Part shown: one piece after another, positions 6,059-14,610 of the stretch
How the letters are laid out: each line of letters opens with the position of its first letter
How positions within the stretch are numbered: the stretch's first letter is position 1
NCBI GenBank assembly: GCA_025464345.1
Contig: JAODGP010000059.1
Coordinates: 1-20,760, forward strand
DNA length: 20,760 nt
Source of the DNA: Methanosarcinales archaeon
GTDB taxonomy: Archaea > Halobacteriota > Syntropharchaeia > Alkanophagales > Methanospirareceae
Direction: 5' to 3'
Notes under the pieces: model-generated
Told to the model about the DNA's origin: nothing
What the model saw: only the letters and a program-made list of their open reading frames with translations
Databases searched by the model: none
Position numbers and translations under genes: made by a program

Positions 6059-6541
6059 ATGGCACGGAAGGCGGGTGAGGATGCCCTCATCGTTAATGTC
6101 CATGAGAAGGGGGAGAAGAGAGGCGTATCCATATATTTCGGTAGCCGTGAGATCGAACTGCTCAAGAAGAAAGGCTTTGACCTCCGGAAGGTGCAGAAGT
6201 TCTTCATCGAGGTGCGCAACAACAAACTCCAGTTCGTTCCTATCTCCTCGCTATATGAAGAACCGATGGACATTGATGCCCTCTTCGAGATAACAAGCCG
6301 GCTCGACGCACTCCTATCGCTTGAGAGAGGAGCACAGGAGGAATTAGCTGAAGCTTTTCTCTCCATCATCGTGGAGAGCGGAGTGAAGCTGAGCGAAGCG
6401 GAAAAGGCTGCTTTCTTACGACTCATGCGTGGCGCATGGGTGAGTGACGTACTGAAGAAGGTGCTGAACGCATGTGCACGGGCGGATACCAGAGCGACAC
6501 TGCTCGCGATAAATCGTGCCCTCACAAATTCCGTGCCATAA
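6059..6541 (+). CDS. Two-module small protein (A+B), first gene of the metVF-hdr operon
   Basis: A 160-residue protein. Residues 18-65 match the module A protein at 4387-4629, and residues 94-152 match the module B protein at 4810-5073, so the separate neighbours correspond to its two halves. An in-frame ATG at 6023 exists but overlaps the TATA box, so 6059 is taken. Its stop is only 17 bases before the metV start, so it is very likely co-transcribed with the methylene/methyl-pterin and Hdr genes. It has no cysteine cluster, membrane segment or recognised enzyme motif. A regulator or assembly factor for the operon is possible; function is unknown. Confidence 0.75.
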   Translation: MARKAGEDALIVNVHEKGEKRGVSIYFGSREIELLKKKGFDLRKVQKFFIEVRNNKLQFVPISSLYEEPMDIDALFEITSRLDALLSLERGAQEELAEAFLSIIVESGVKLSEAEKAAFLRLMRGAWVSDVLKKVLNACARADTRATLLAINRALTNSVP

Positions 6542-6543
6542 TA

Positions 6544-6552
6544 GAGGAGGTG
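6544..6552 (+). promoter_or_regulatory. Ribosome binding site that sets the metV start
   Basis: GAGGAGGTG lies between the preceding stop and a GTG at 6559, 8 bases after the GGAGG core. No in-frame ATG exists between here and the conserved part of the protein, so the GTG is taken as start. Confidence 0.6.
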
Positions 6553-6558
6553 ATATGT

Positions 6559-7251
6559 GTGATAGTGGTAGAGCAAAAGCCATTGGAAGATATACTGGAG
6601 ATGGTTAAGGGCTATGAGAGGATGCTCGTCCTGGGCTGCGATGGCTGTGCGGGTATTTACCAGGTAGGAGGTGAGAAGCAGGCTGAAATGCTCTCTTCTC
6701 TGCTCAGGATGGGTGAAAAGACCGTGCATAATAAAGAGAATTCAAAGATAGAAGCGTCCGCAGTTCTCAGACAGTGTGATAAAGAGATAGTGAGGGAAGC
6801 GCTTGAGAATACCATCGGGGATTATGACGTGATATTGAGCATGGCATGTGGCGCAGGCGTTCAAACCGTTGCGGAAGTATTCCCCGAGACGCCCGTCCTG
6901 CCGGCGGTGAACACGAAGTTCATAGGTATGCAGGACCGTGAGCTGGGGGACCTGCATGAGCGGTGTCGTGCATGTGGCGACTGTATTCTTGATGAGACGG
7001 GTGGTATATGCCCGATAGCGAGATGTGCGAAGAGCCTGTTGAATGGACCCTGTGGCGGGCAGGTGGAAGGTAAGTGCGAGGTAGGTGGGTATGAGCACGA
7101 TTGCGCATGGATTTTGATTTACAGGAAGCTGAAGGAGTTCGGGAAGCTGGACCAGTTCATGAAGCTCCGACTTATGCGGGACAACAGGATCTCTCAATCA
7201 CCACGTGACATGAAAGGGGGTATAAAATATACGGGTGGAGGAGGTGAATGA
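6559..7251 (+). CDS. metV: MetV, Fe-S partner protein of MetF
   Basis: MetV is the small subunit that pairs with MetF in acetogens and some archaea and is needed for methylene-tetrahydropterin reductase activity or electron transfer. The predicted 230-residue protein has the N-terminal GCDGCAG motif (residues 29-35) and the typical C-terminal cysteine region: RCRACGDCIL, GGICPIARCAKS, LNGPCGG, GKCEV and DCAW. The likely start is the GTG at 6559; a longer reading from 6472 would run through the previous gene. Its stop is immediately before the metF ATG. It probably binds Zn or Fe-S through the C-terminal cysteines and links MetF to the HdrA proteins encoded next. Confidence 0.9.
   Translation: MIVVEQKPLEDILEMVKGYERMLVLGCDGCAGIYQVGGEKQAEMLSSLLRMGEKTVHNKENSKIEASAVLRQCDKEIVREALENTIGDYDVILSMACGAGVQTVAEVFPETPVLPAVNTKFIGMQDRELGDLHERCRACGDCILDETGGICPIARCAKSLLNGPCGGQVEGKCEVGGYEHDCAWILIYRKLKEFGKLDQFMKLRLMRDNRISQSPRDMKGGIKYTGGGGE
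7239..7247 (+). promoter_or_regulatory. Ribosome binding site that sets the metF start
   Basis: GGAGGTGA ends 5 bases before the ATG at 7253. The upstream in-frame GTG at 7235 lies before this site and is less likely to be used. Confidence 0.55.
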
Positions 7252-7252
7252 G

Positions 7253-8182
7253 ATGGAAGCATACAGTAACCTGATGCAGGCGATTCTGGATGGTGAATTC
7301 GTCTTCACGGGTGAACTGGAGCCTGAGAAGACGACGAACCTGGAAGAACTTGTAGAAGGCGCAAAGCCGCTCGTTGGATATGCAGTAGCGTGCAACGTCA
7401 CGGATAATCCGCAGTCAATGGCGTATATGAGCAGTCTCGTTGCATCATATATAGTCCAGCGAGATGCGGGTATGGAAACGATCTATCAGCTCAGATGCTC
7501 GGACAGGAACAGACTGGCTTTGACCGCGGATATCCTCGGTGCCGCGGCTCTCGGCTTGCGGAATGTTCTCGCACTGACCGGTGACCATGTATCACTGGGT
7601 GACAATCCGGGTGCGAAGTCGGTGTATGACCTGGATTCCGCACTGCTCACGTATATGATAAGGAAGATGGTGGATGAGGGAGTGGACCTCGCGGGCAGAC
7701 CGATACACGAGCCGCCGAAATTGCATGTGGGTGTGGCTGTGAATCCGAATGCCGACCCTCTTGAAGCGGAGATAATGAAATTAAAGAGGAAGGAGGTCGC
7801 AGGCGCTGATTTCGCACAGACGCAGGTCATATACACAATGGAGAAAGTGGACAGCCTCTTCGATGCTTACAGCCAGTACGATATAAAGATCCCGACGCTC
7901 ATCGGGATATTCCCGATGAAGAACTACGGCGTGGCTGATTATTTCGATAAGAATATTCCGGGCGTGTCGGTCCCGAAGGAATTGCTTGAGACATTGAAGA
8001 AGGCATCGGAGATCACGGACAAGAAGAAGCGGAAGGAGAAATACATGGAGATAAATCTGGACTATTTTGAGGCGTTCGTACGTGAGATAAAGAAATCAGA
8101 TGCGAGGGGCGTGCATGTCATGGCAGTGGGCTACGAGGAGATGGTAAGGGAGCTGATAGCAAGGGTGAGGGGAAAAGCGTAG
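7253..8182 (+). CDS. metF: MetF-type methylene-tetrahydropterin reductase
   Basis: FAD-dependent reductase that interconverts methylene- and methyl-pterin. It has 309 residues, the usual MetF TIM-barrel length. Visible motifs are FTGELEPEK near residue 15 (catalytic Glu region), ACNVTDNPQ near 47, and the FAD-site stretch VLALTGDHVSLGDNP at about 107-121, followed by SVYDLDSALL. In ANME-1 archaea MetF is proposed to replace the F420-dependent Mer in reverse methanogenesis, here oxidising methyl-H4MPT. The enzyme does not bind F420 itself, so the HdrA/FrhB set downstream likely handles the electrons. It is coupled to metV and followed by hdrA after 25 bases. Confidence 0.92.
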   Translation: MEAYSNLMQAILDGEFVFTGELEPEKTTNLEELVEGAKPLVGYAVACNVTDNPQSMAYMSSLVASYIVQRDAGMETIYQLRCSDRNRLALTADILGAAALGLRNVLALTGDHVSLGDNPGAKSVYDLDSALLTYMIRKMVDEGVDLAGRPIHEPPKLHVGVAVNPNADPLEAEIMKLKRKEVAGADFAQTQVIYTMEKVDSLFDAYSQYDIKIPTLIGIFPMKNYGVADYFDKNIPGVSVPKELLETLKKASEITDKKKRKEKYMEINLDYFEAFVREIKKSDARGVHVMAVGYEEMVRELIARVRGKA

Positions 8183-8194
8183 AGTATATGCGAT

Positions 8195-8201
8195 GAGAGG
8201 A
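8195..8201 (+). promoter_or_regulatory. Ribosome binding site that favours a GTG start for long HdrA-1
   Basis: GAGAGGA lies 6-7 bases before the GTG at 8208. Starting there gives RIGVYVCHCG, the same N-terminus as the second long HdrA, whose start at 15345 is well supported. The ATG at 8193 has no clear ribosome binding site. Confidence 0.45.
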
Positions 8202-8207
8202 GAAGGA

Positions 8208-10142
8208 GTGAGGATAGGCGTTTATGTATGCCATTGCGGTGTGAATATAGCCTCGATAGTGAACTCCGCGGAAGTAGCGAAGTTCGCATCATCATTGCCC
8301 GGTGTCGTGATCGCCAGGGACTACCTGTACACCTGCTCAGATCCGGGACAGGCGATGATAAGGAATGATATAAAGGAGTACGGGCTGAACAGGGTAATAG
8401 TCGCATCATGCTCGCCACGTATGCATGAGCCGACATTCAGGAAGGTTGTGGAATCAGAGGGCATGAATGCTTACCTGTTTGAGATGGTGAACATCAGGGA
8501 GCACTGCGCATGGGTTCATACAGACAGGGCGAAGGCGACGGCGAAGGCGAAGGATCTGGTTCGTGGCGCAGTAGCGAGGGCGTTTCTGCTCGAGCCGCTG
8601 GAGCGGATGAAAGTCGGGGTGATACCCGCGTGCGTGGTGATAGGAGGGGGTGTCTCCGGCATATTTGCAGCTCTCAATGTCGCAGATAAAGGCTTCAAGG
8701 TGTATCTTGTGGAGAAGGAGCCCTCCATTGGCGGGCATATGGCTCAGCTCGATAAGACTTTTCCAACCTTAGATTGCTCAGCATGCATCCTCACGCCGAA
8801 GATGGTGGATGTCGCACGGCATAAGAACATCGAACTGATAACATATGCGGAAGTGGAGAGAGTGGATGGCTACATAGGTAACTTCACCGTGCGTGTGAGG
8901 AAGAAACCCCGTTATGTGGATGAAGAGAAATGCACGGGGTGCGGTGAATGTGCGAAGGTATGCCCGGTGAGTATCAGGAATGATTTCGAGCTCGGGCTAT
9001 CGGGCAGGAAGGCGGCATATGTGCCATTTCCACAGGCTGTGCCCCTGGTCTATACCTTAGAGCGAGATAAATGCATGCGGTGTGGTCTGTGCAGTGTTGT
9101 ATGTGAAGCGGGCGCGATAGATTATGAGCAGAGCGAAGAGGTGCTGGAGATAGAAGCGGGCGTTATAATCGTGGCAACCGGGTATGATACATTTGACCCG
9201 CGGAGGAAGCCAAATCTTGGTTATAAGAAGTATCCAAACGTAATTACGAGCCTGGAATTTGAGCGATTGACAAGCTCTTCGGGTCCCACCGGCGGTGAGA
9301 TATTAATAAACGGTAAAGAGCCGAAGGATGTGGTATTCATCCAGTGCGTGGGTTCACGGGATAAGGAGATAGGGAACGAATACTGCTCACGGTTCTGCTG
9401 CATGTACACTGCGAAGCACGCACTGCTCACTAAGGAGCACATACCGGATGCGAATATTACCGTGCTCTATACGGATGTACGAGCATTTGGTAAAGGATTT
9501 GAGGAGTTTTACAACCGTGCTAAGGATGAAGGAGTAAAATACGTGAGGAAGGAGCTGACAGCGAATATCCAGGTGGAAGGTGCAGGAGATAGAGTGGTGG
9601 TGAAAGTGGAGGATACATACGGTGTGCGGGAATTTGAAGCCGATCTGGTGGTGCTTGCAACAGGAGCGATGCCAGGGAGTGATGCGAGCGAACTTGCGAG
9701 GGTTCTGAGGATCTCACAGCGTGCAGACGGGTTCTTTATGGAGACGCACCAGAAACTGCAGCCGGTGGACACGCCCACCGGCGGGATCTTCCTGGCTGGT
9801 TGCTGTCAGTCACCGAAAGACATCCCGGACAGTGTTGCGCAGGCATGCGCCGCTGCCGCTCGTGCTTCTATTCCGCTGATGAACGGTGAGGTGGAGATAG
9901 AGCCGCTAACAGCGAGTGTGAATGAGGAGTTCTGTGTTGGCTGCCGCAGTTGTGAGATGGTATGTGCTTATGAGGCACTGAGTCTTGATGAGGAGAAGCG
10001 AGTGATGACGGTGAACGAAGCATTATGCAAGGGTTGTGGCTCATGTTCAAACACATGCCCCTCAGGAGCGATAAGCGTGAGTCATTACAATGACAGGCAG
10101 GTATTTGCGCAGATAGATGGCTTGTTAAGCTCGGGTGTGTAA
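8208..10142 (+). CDS. hdrA: HdrA-like flavin/Fe-S electron-bifurcating subunit (long form 1)
   Basis: HdrA holds the bifurcating FAD of heterodisulfide reductase complexes. At 644 residues (649 if the ATG at 8193 is used) this has the full classical layout. The N-terminal cluster domain contains VYVCHCG and ASCSPRMHE. The FAD fold is marked by VVIGGGVSG near 143 and TLDCSACILTPKM at 188-199. The inserted two-cluster ferredoxin domain has CTGCGECAKVCP at 242 and CMRCGLCSVVCE at 289. Next come the cluster ligands C380 (FIQCVGSR) and C393/397/398 (YCSRFCC), then LATGAMPG near 483. A C-terminal two-cluster ferredoxin domain follows (C576-586 and C607-617). It lacks HdrB/HdrC partners here and is followed after 2 bases by an F420 oxidoreductase subunit, suggesting electron exchange with F420H2 and ferredoxin. 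Confidence 0.93.
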   Translation: MRIGVYVCHCGVNIASIVNSAEVAKFASSLPGVVIARDYLYTCSDPGQAMIRNDIKEYGLNRVIVASCSPRMHEPTFRKVVESEGMNAYLFEMVNIREHCAWVHTDRAKATAKAKDLVRGAVARAFLLEPLERMKVGVIPACVVIGGGVSGIFAALNVADKGFKVYLVEKEPSIGGHMAQLDKTFPTLDCSACILTPKMVDVARHKNIELITYAEVERVDGYIGNFTVRVRKKPRYVDEEKCTGCGECAKVCPVSIRNDFELGLSGRKAAYVPFPQAVPLVYTLERDKCMRCGLCSVVCEAGAIDYEQSEEVLEIEAGVIIVATGYDTFDPRRKPNLGYKKYPNVITSLEFERLTSSSGPTGGEILINGKEPKDVVFIQCVGSRDKEIGNEYCSRFCCMYTAKHALLTKEHIPDANITVLYTDVRAFGKGFEEFYNRAKDEGVKYVRKELTANIQVEGAGDRVVVKVEDTYGVREFEADLVVLATGAMPGSDASELARVLRISQRADGFFMETHQKLQPVDTPTGGIFLAGCCQSPKDIPDSVAQACAAAARASIPLMNGEVEIEPLTASVNEEFCVGCRSCEMVCAYEALSLDEEKRVMTVNEALCKGCGSCSNTCPSGAISVSHYNDRQVFAQIDGLLSSGV

Positions 10143-10144
10143 AG

Positions 10145-11158
10145 ATGTTAATAAAGGGGTTTGAAGGACTGAAGCAGGAGATAATAGAAGCGAACCTGTG
10201 CACTTATTGTGGCGCCTGCGCTTCGTTCTGCGAACATATTGAGCTGGATGTGGCGAATCAGGTGCCGATTTTGAGAGAAGAATGCCCGCTGGATAAAGAG
10301 GGTGTGCTCGGGTGCAGTGATAATGGAACCTGCTATGACGTGTGCCCGATGACGGAAACGGATGTGGAGAGTTTAGAGTCGAGATTCCTGGCTGATGGTG
10401 AGAGAGAAGAGTATATAGGCATATATAAGGCGTTAATTGCGGGTAAAACATCGGTAAATGGGCAGGACGGCGGCATTGTCACCGCTATGCTGATTGCAGG
10501 CATGGAAAAGGGGCTATTTGATTGCGTGGTCGTTGCAGATAGAGGAGATGGGTTCAACGCAATAGCGAGAATAGCCGAGGGGCGAGAGGAGATAGAGAGA
10601 GCGAAGGGCACGAAATATGTGCAATGCCCGATGGTATCAAAGATAGGGGAGGGGGTGAAGATGGGCAGGAGGAGAATAGCAGTGGTAGGCACGCCATGCG
10701 AGATAAGAGCAACGAGGAAGATACAGACTGTGTTGCTGAAAGAAGTGCCACAGATAGAGATCACCACCATCGGACTCTTCTGTTTTGAGAGTTTCTACCA
10801 TGACAAACTTGTGAAGAAGACGAAGGAACTGCTGGGTGTTGACCTCGGAACCGCATCCAGGGTGGAGATAACCAAAGGAGAATATGTGGTTACGGTGAAC
10901 GGAACAGCGTACAGGACGAAAGTGTCGGCACTGGACGATGCGGTGAGGGTGAACTGTCGGCATTGCGACGATTTCGTAGCCAGGCTCGCGGACATCTCGG
11001 TCGGGTCGGTTGGCAGTGAAGCGGGTTATTCAACCATCATAGTGCGGTCTGAGCGAGGAGAGAGACTCCTGAATTTGATTGAGTTCAGCAGGGGAGAGGT
11101 GAAAAAGGAGGAGATAATAAGGATTGCGAAATTGAAGAGGGATAAAAATGTCAGATAA
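10145..11158 (+). CDS. FrhB/FdhB/FpoF-type F420-binding oxidoreductase subunit
   Basis: A 337-residue protein of the coenzyme F420 hydrogenase/dehydrogenase beta-subunit family, which passes hydride between F420 and an internal FAD/Fe-S chain. The N-terminus carries CTYCGACASFC (19-29), then CSDNGTCYDVCP. NGQDGGIVTAML begins the FAD/F420 domain, with VVGTPCEIRA and GLFCFESF in the middle and a CRHCDDF cluster toward the end. It overlaps the next hdrA gene by 11 bases, so translation is coupled. In this context it most likely gives the HdrA complex access to F420/F420H2; it is not part of an F420 hydrogenase, as no large or small hydrogenase subunits are present. Confidence 0.9.
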   Translation: MLIKGFEGLKQEIIEANLCTYCGACASFCEHIELDVANQVPILREECPLDKEGVLGCSDNGTCYDVCPMTETDVESLESRFLADGEREEYIGIYKALIAGKTSVNGQDGGIVTAMLIAGMEKGLFDCVVVADRGDGFNAIARIAEGREEIERAKGTKYVQCPMVSKIGEGVKMGRRRIAVVGTPCEIRATRKIQTVLLKEVPQIEITTIGLFCFESFYHDKLVKKTKELLGVDLGTASRVEITKGEYVVTVNGTAYRTKVSALDDAVRVNCRHCDDFVARLADISVGSVGSEAGYSTIIVRSERGERLLNLIEFSRGEVKKEEIIRIAKLKRDKNVR

Positions 11159-12851
11159 ACTTGCTATCCTGATATGTCACTGTAATGGTGAGATAGACAG
11201 GTGGATAGAAGTACCGGAATTATTAGAGTTCGCAAATACACTGCCCGGTGTGGTGAAGGAGCATGAGTATCTATGTAGCAAAGCGGGTCTGGAATTTGTG
11301 AGTGAGTTCCTGAATGAGCTGGAAGCGGACAGGGTCGTGTTAGCGGGCTGTACACCGAGGACGCACAGGGGGATATTCACAAGGGCGCTCGCATCACGAC
11401 CGGGCATGATAATCGAGCATGCGAACATAAGGGAGCAATGTGCGTGGGCGCATGAAGATCGTGGTAAGGCGACGGAGAAGGCAAAGGTTCTGCTGAGAAT
11501 GGCAGTCTCCAGGGCGATGGAGCTGGAGCCACTGGAACGGCTAAAATTGGATATCACACCTTCAACCGTTGTTATAGGCGGCGGTGTCGCTGGTATGCAA
11601 GCCGCTTATGACATCGCATCCAGAGGCTTCAAAGTCTTTTTAGTGGAACGGAGCAGGGAGCTGGGCGGGCGAGTGGCGAGGCTGAGCTCCACATTCCCCA
11701 CCATCAGCTGTGGCATATGCTGTATGCATAACTGCGGTAACTGCGAACTCACGCCGAAGATAGAGGAGATATACGCATCGGAGAAGATAGAAGTGCTGAC
11801 CGGCGCTGAGGTTGTTGGTGTGAAGGGGTATACAGGAAACTACACGGTGAGGGTGAAGAATGGCGAAGGAGAAGAGCGTGAGTTGAATGCGGGCACAGTG
11901 ATAATCGCCACGGGCTCCAGGACTTTTGACCCTGCGAGGATACCGGAGTATGGCTATGAATACGAGGACGTGATAACAGCGGAGGAACTGGAAGCGATAT
12001 ACATGGATGCGCGGCTCAAAGGTAGAGAAGAGCTCGTCAGACCTTCTGATGGGCGTGTGCCGAAGCGAGTGAACTTTATACAGTGTGTGGGCTCACGGGG
12101 TTTGAAGCCGGGAAGTAATCCATACTGCTCTATAACATGCTGTGTGTATGCTATCGGGCATGCGCGTAAGCTAAAAGAGCTGTATCCAGACATTGAGGTT
12201 TGCATACATTACGTGGATTTGAGGTCGCCATACAGGGGCTTTGAGGAATATTACAATGAGGCGGTTCAGTCGGGAGTGAAGTTTATCCGTGGGCAGGTGG
12301 AGCGAGTGGAGAAGCGAGGCGAGAACCTGGTGGTGGTATACGAGGATGGTGAGCTGGAGACGGAGCTGGTTGTACTCTCAGTGGGGCAGGAGCCGAGTGA
12401 GAACACAGCTAAACTGGCGAAGATGTTCCACTTAGGGCTGGACATAGATGGTTTCTTCACGGAAGTGAATCCGCGGTTTTTAGAGGAGGAAGTGACCGGT
12501 GTTTATGTTGCAGGTTCTGCCTTAGGACCCCGTAACATAAGATACGCAGTTGCAGACGGAAGAACAGCAGCCGATAATGCAATCAGGCTGATGGAGCGAG
12601 GGTATTTAGAGAAGGAGGGTATGGTTCCCGAAATGGACAGCGAGCGATGCATAAAATGCGCAACATGCTTTGAGATATGCCCGTTCGGTGCGATAGAGCT
12701 GACAGATGAGCGGGAGATGCGAGTGCTGGAGGAAGCGTGCTGGGGCTGTGGCACATGTGCAGCAGAATGCCCTGCGAGAGCGCTCAATCTGAAGAACTAC
12801 AAGGATGAGCAGATATTCACGGAACTGAATGCGTCTCTGGAGGAGGTGTAA
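11148..12851 (+). CDS. HdrA-like protein, short form 1 (no inserted ferredoxin domain)
   Basis: 567 residues, about 80 fewer than the long HdrAs. It keeps the N-terminal cluster domain (LICHCNGE, AGCTPRTHR), the FAD fold (VVIGGGVAGM, residues 142-150), the cluster ligands C313, C327 and C331/332 (IQCVGSR, YCSITCC), the SVGQEP strand and a C-terminal two-cluster ferredoxin domain (C501-511, C531-541). The inserted ferredoxin domain is missing between residues 235 and 250. Where long forms have DCSACILTPK, this protein has SCGICCMHNCGNCELTPK with Cys188, 191, 192, 196 and 199, an extra cysteine cluster. Related most closely to the next gene, 2 bases downstream. Probably a partner in a mixed HdrA dimer or a separate flavin/Fe-S module; its substrate is unknown. 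Confidence 0.88.
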   Translation: MSDKLAILICHCNGEIDRWIEVPELLEFANTLPGVVKEHEYLCSKAGLEFVSEFLNELEADRVVLAGCTPRTHRGIFTRALASRPGMIIEHANIREQCAWAHEDRGKATEKAKVLLRMAVSRAMELEPLERLKLDITPSTVVIGGGVAGMQAAYDIASRGFKVFLVERSRELGGRVARLSSTFPTISCGICCMHNCGNCELTPKIEEIYASEKIEVLTGAEVVGVKGYTGNYTVRVKNGEGEERELNAGTVIIATGSRTFDPARIPEYGYEYEDVITAEELEAIYMDARLKGREELVRPSDGRVPKRVNFIQCVGSRGLKPGSNPYCSITCCVYAIGHARKLKELYPDIEVCIHYVDLRSPYRGFEEYYNEAVQSGVKFIRGQVERVEKRGENLVVVYEDGELETELVVLSVGQEPSENTAKLAKMFHLGLDIDGFFTEVNPRFLEEEVTGVYVAGSALGPRNIRYAVADGRTAADNAIRLMERGYLEKEGMVPEMDSERCIKCATCFEICPFGAIELTDEREMRVLEEACWGCGTCAAECPARALNLKNYKDEQIFTELNASLEEV

Positions 12852-12853
12852 AT

Positions 12854-14608
12854 ATGGAAGAAAGAAGAGTGGCTGTCTTCTTCTGCGATTGTGATGGAGA
12901 AATAAGCGACAGGGTGAATATTTCGGAGGTTAAGAGGTATGCAATGGCATTGCCAGGCGTGGTAATTGCGGAGGAGCATGAGCATCTATGCAGTAAGGAA
13001 GGCATCATGCACCTAAAGGAAGTTCTTGGCGATGGCAAAGCGGACAGGGTGGTCATGGCTGCTTGCAGTCCGAGGACGCACGGAGATATATTCATCAGCG
13101 CACTGGAAAGCATCGGTATCAACGAATATGTTGTGGAATTTGCAAATCTAAGGGAGCAGTGTGCGTGGGTGCATGAAGAAGGAGCGACGGCTAAGGCAAA
13201 GGATCTGGTGAGGATGGCGGTCTTCAGGGCGATGGAGCTGGAGCCGCTGGAGAAGATTCGGCTGAGTGTTATCCCCTCCGCGCTTGTCATAGGCGGTGGT
13301 GTCGCGGGTATGGAAGCGGCACTTACTATCGCGTCCAGGGGCTTCAAAGCGACGATCGTGGAACGAAGTAACGAGATAGGAGGGCGTGTCAGGAGACTGA
13401 GCACGACTTTCCCCACGATTAGCTGCGGCATACCGTGCAGGCACGATTGCCCGGACTGCGAATTCACACCGAAGATAGAGGAGATATACGCATCGGATAA
13501 GATAGAAGTGCTTGCGAATTCTGAGATCGCTGGCGTGGATGGGCGTGCAGGAGCATATAAAGTGAGGATAATGACAGGAGAAGGAGAAGAGCGTGAGTTG
13601 AATGTGGGCACCGTGATAATAGCCACGGGCTCCAGGACCTTCGATCCGAGAAGGATACCGGATTATGGTTATGAGTTTGAAGATGTCATCACAACAGAAG
13701 AACTTGAATTGATATACCTCCGTACGAGGAAGGAAGAAGGTGGTGCGAAACTGCTTCGCCCTTCTGATGGCAGGGTGCCGAAGCGGGTGGACTTCGTTCA
13801 GTGTGTGGGCTCTCGCGGACTGAAGCCCGGGAGTAATCCATACTGCTCTATAACGTGCTGTTTATATGCTATCGGGCATGCGAGGGCGATAAAGGAGATG
13901 TATCCCGAGACCGAAGTTTACATACACTACACGAACATACAGGCGCCATACAGGGGTTTCGAAGAATATTACAGTGAGACGAAGTCGCTTGGCATAAATT
14001 TCGTGCGTGGTGCGGTGAATAAGGTGGAAGAGCAAGGGGGAGAGCTATTCATCGGGTATGAGGATCTGGATTCGCAGACGACCGAGGAGAAGAAGACCGA
14101 GCTCGTTGTGCTGTCAGTAGGGCAGGAACCCGAAGAGAGCACTGCGAAACTGGCGGAGATGTTCCACTTAGGGCTGGACATAGATGGTTTCTTCACGGAA
14201 GTGAATCCAAGGGTGGTGGCGGTGGAGAAGACGGGCGTATTTATTGCAGGATGCGCACTGGGACCGAAGAACATAAGATATGCAGTTGCAGATGGTAGAG
14301 CCGCAGCGGAGAATGCAATCAAGCTCATGGAGCAGGGTTTCGTGGAGGTTAACCCGGTAATTCCAGAAGTGGATGGGGATAAATGCATAAGATGTGGCGT
14401 ATGCGAGAGCCTGTGCTATTACGGCGGTATAAAAGTGGGAGGAGAAGAAGAGCCTGCGGAGGTAAGTGCCGCACTTTGCAGAGGCTGTGGACTTTGCGTG
14501 GCTTCATGTCCTGCGAAGGCACTTCGGATGAGATATTATAGCGATGACCAGCTCATCACGCTCTTTAAGACAGCATTCACAATGCCAGTAGCGGAGGTGA
14601 GGGAGTAA
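12854..14608 (+). CDS. HdrA-like protein, short form 2 (no inserted ferredoxin domain)
   Basis: 584 residues, a close paralogue of the preceding gene with identical stretches of DNA up to about 50 bases. The N-terminus has FFCDCDGE (Asp where others have His) and AACSPRTHG. The FAD fold starts at LVIGGGVAGM (144-153). The cysteine insert is SCGIPCRHDCPDCEFTPK (Cys191, 195, 199, 202: CX3CX3CX2C). Cluster ligands are C317, C331 and C335/336. The C-terminal ferredoxin part has C511-521 and C542-552, the first motif ending CYY rather than CP. It lacks the inserted ferredoxin domain. RBS GGAGG lies 8 bases upstream, and mvhD follows after 2 bases. It may form a heterodimer with short form 1. Confidence 0.88.
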   Translation: MEERRVAVFFCDCDGEISDRVNISEVKRYAMALPGVVIAEEHEHLCSKEGIMHLKEVLGDGKADRVVMAACSPRTHGDIFISALESIGINEYVVEFANLREQCAWVHEEGATAKAKDLVRMAVFRAMELEPLEKIRLSVIPSALVIGGGVAGMEAALTIASRGFKATIVERSNEIGGRVRRLSTTFPTISCGIPCRHDCPDCEFTPKIEEIYASDKIEVLANSEIAGVDGRAGAYKVRIMTGEGEERELNVGTVIIATGSRTFDPRRIPDYGYEFEDVITTEELELIYLRTRKEEGGAKLLRPSDGRVPKRVDFVQCVGSRGLKPGSNPYCSITCCLYAIGHARAIKEMYPETEVYIHYTNIQAPYRGFEEYYSETKSLGINFVRGAVNKVEEQGGELFIGYEDLDSQTTEEKKTELVVLSVGQEPEESTAKLAEMFHLGLDIDGFFTEVNPRVVAVEKTGVFIAGCALGPKNIRYAVADGRAAAENAIKLMEQGFVEVNPVIPEVDGDKCIRCGVCESLCYYGGIKVGGEEEPAEVSAALCRGCGLCVASCPAKALRMRYYSDDQLITLFKTAFTMPVAEVRE

Positions 14609-14610
14609 AG

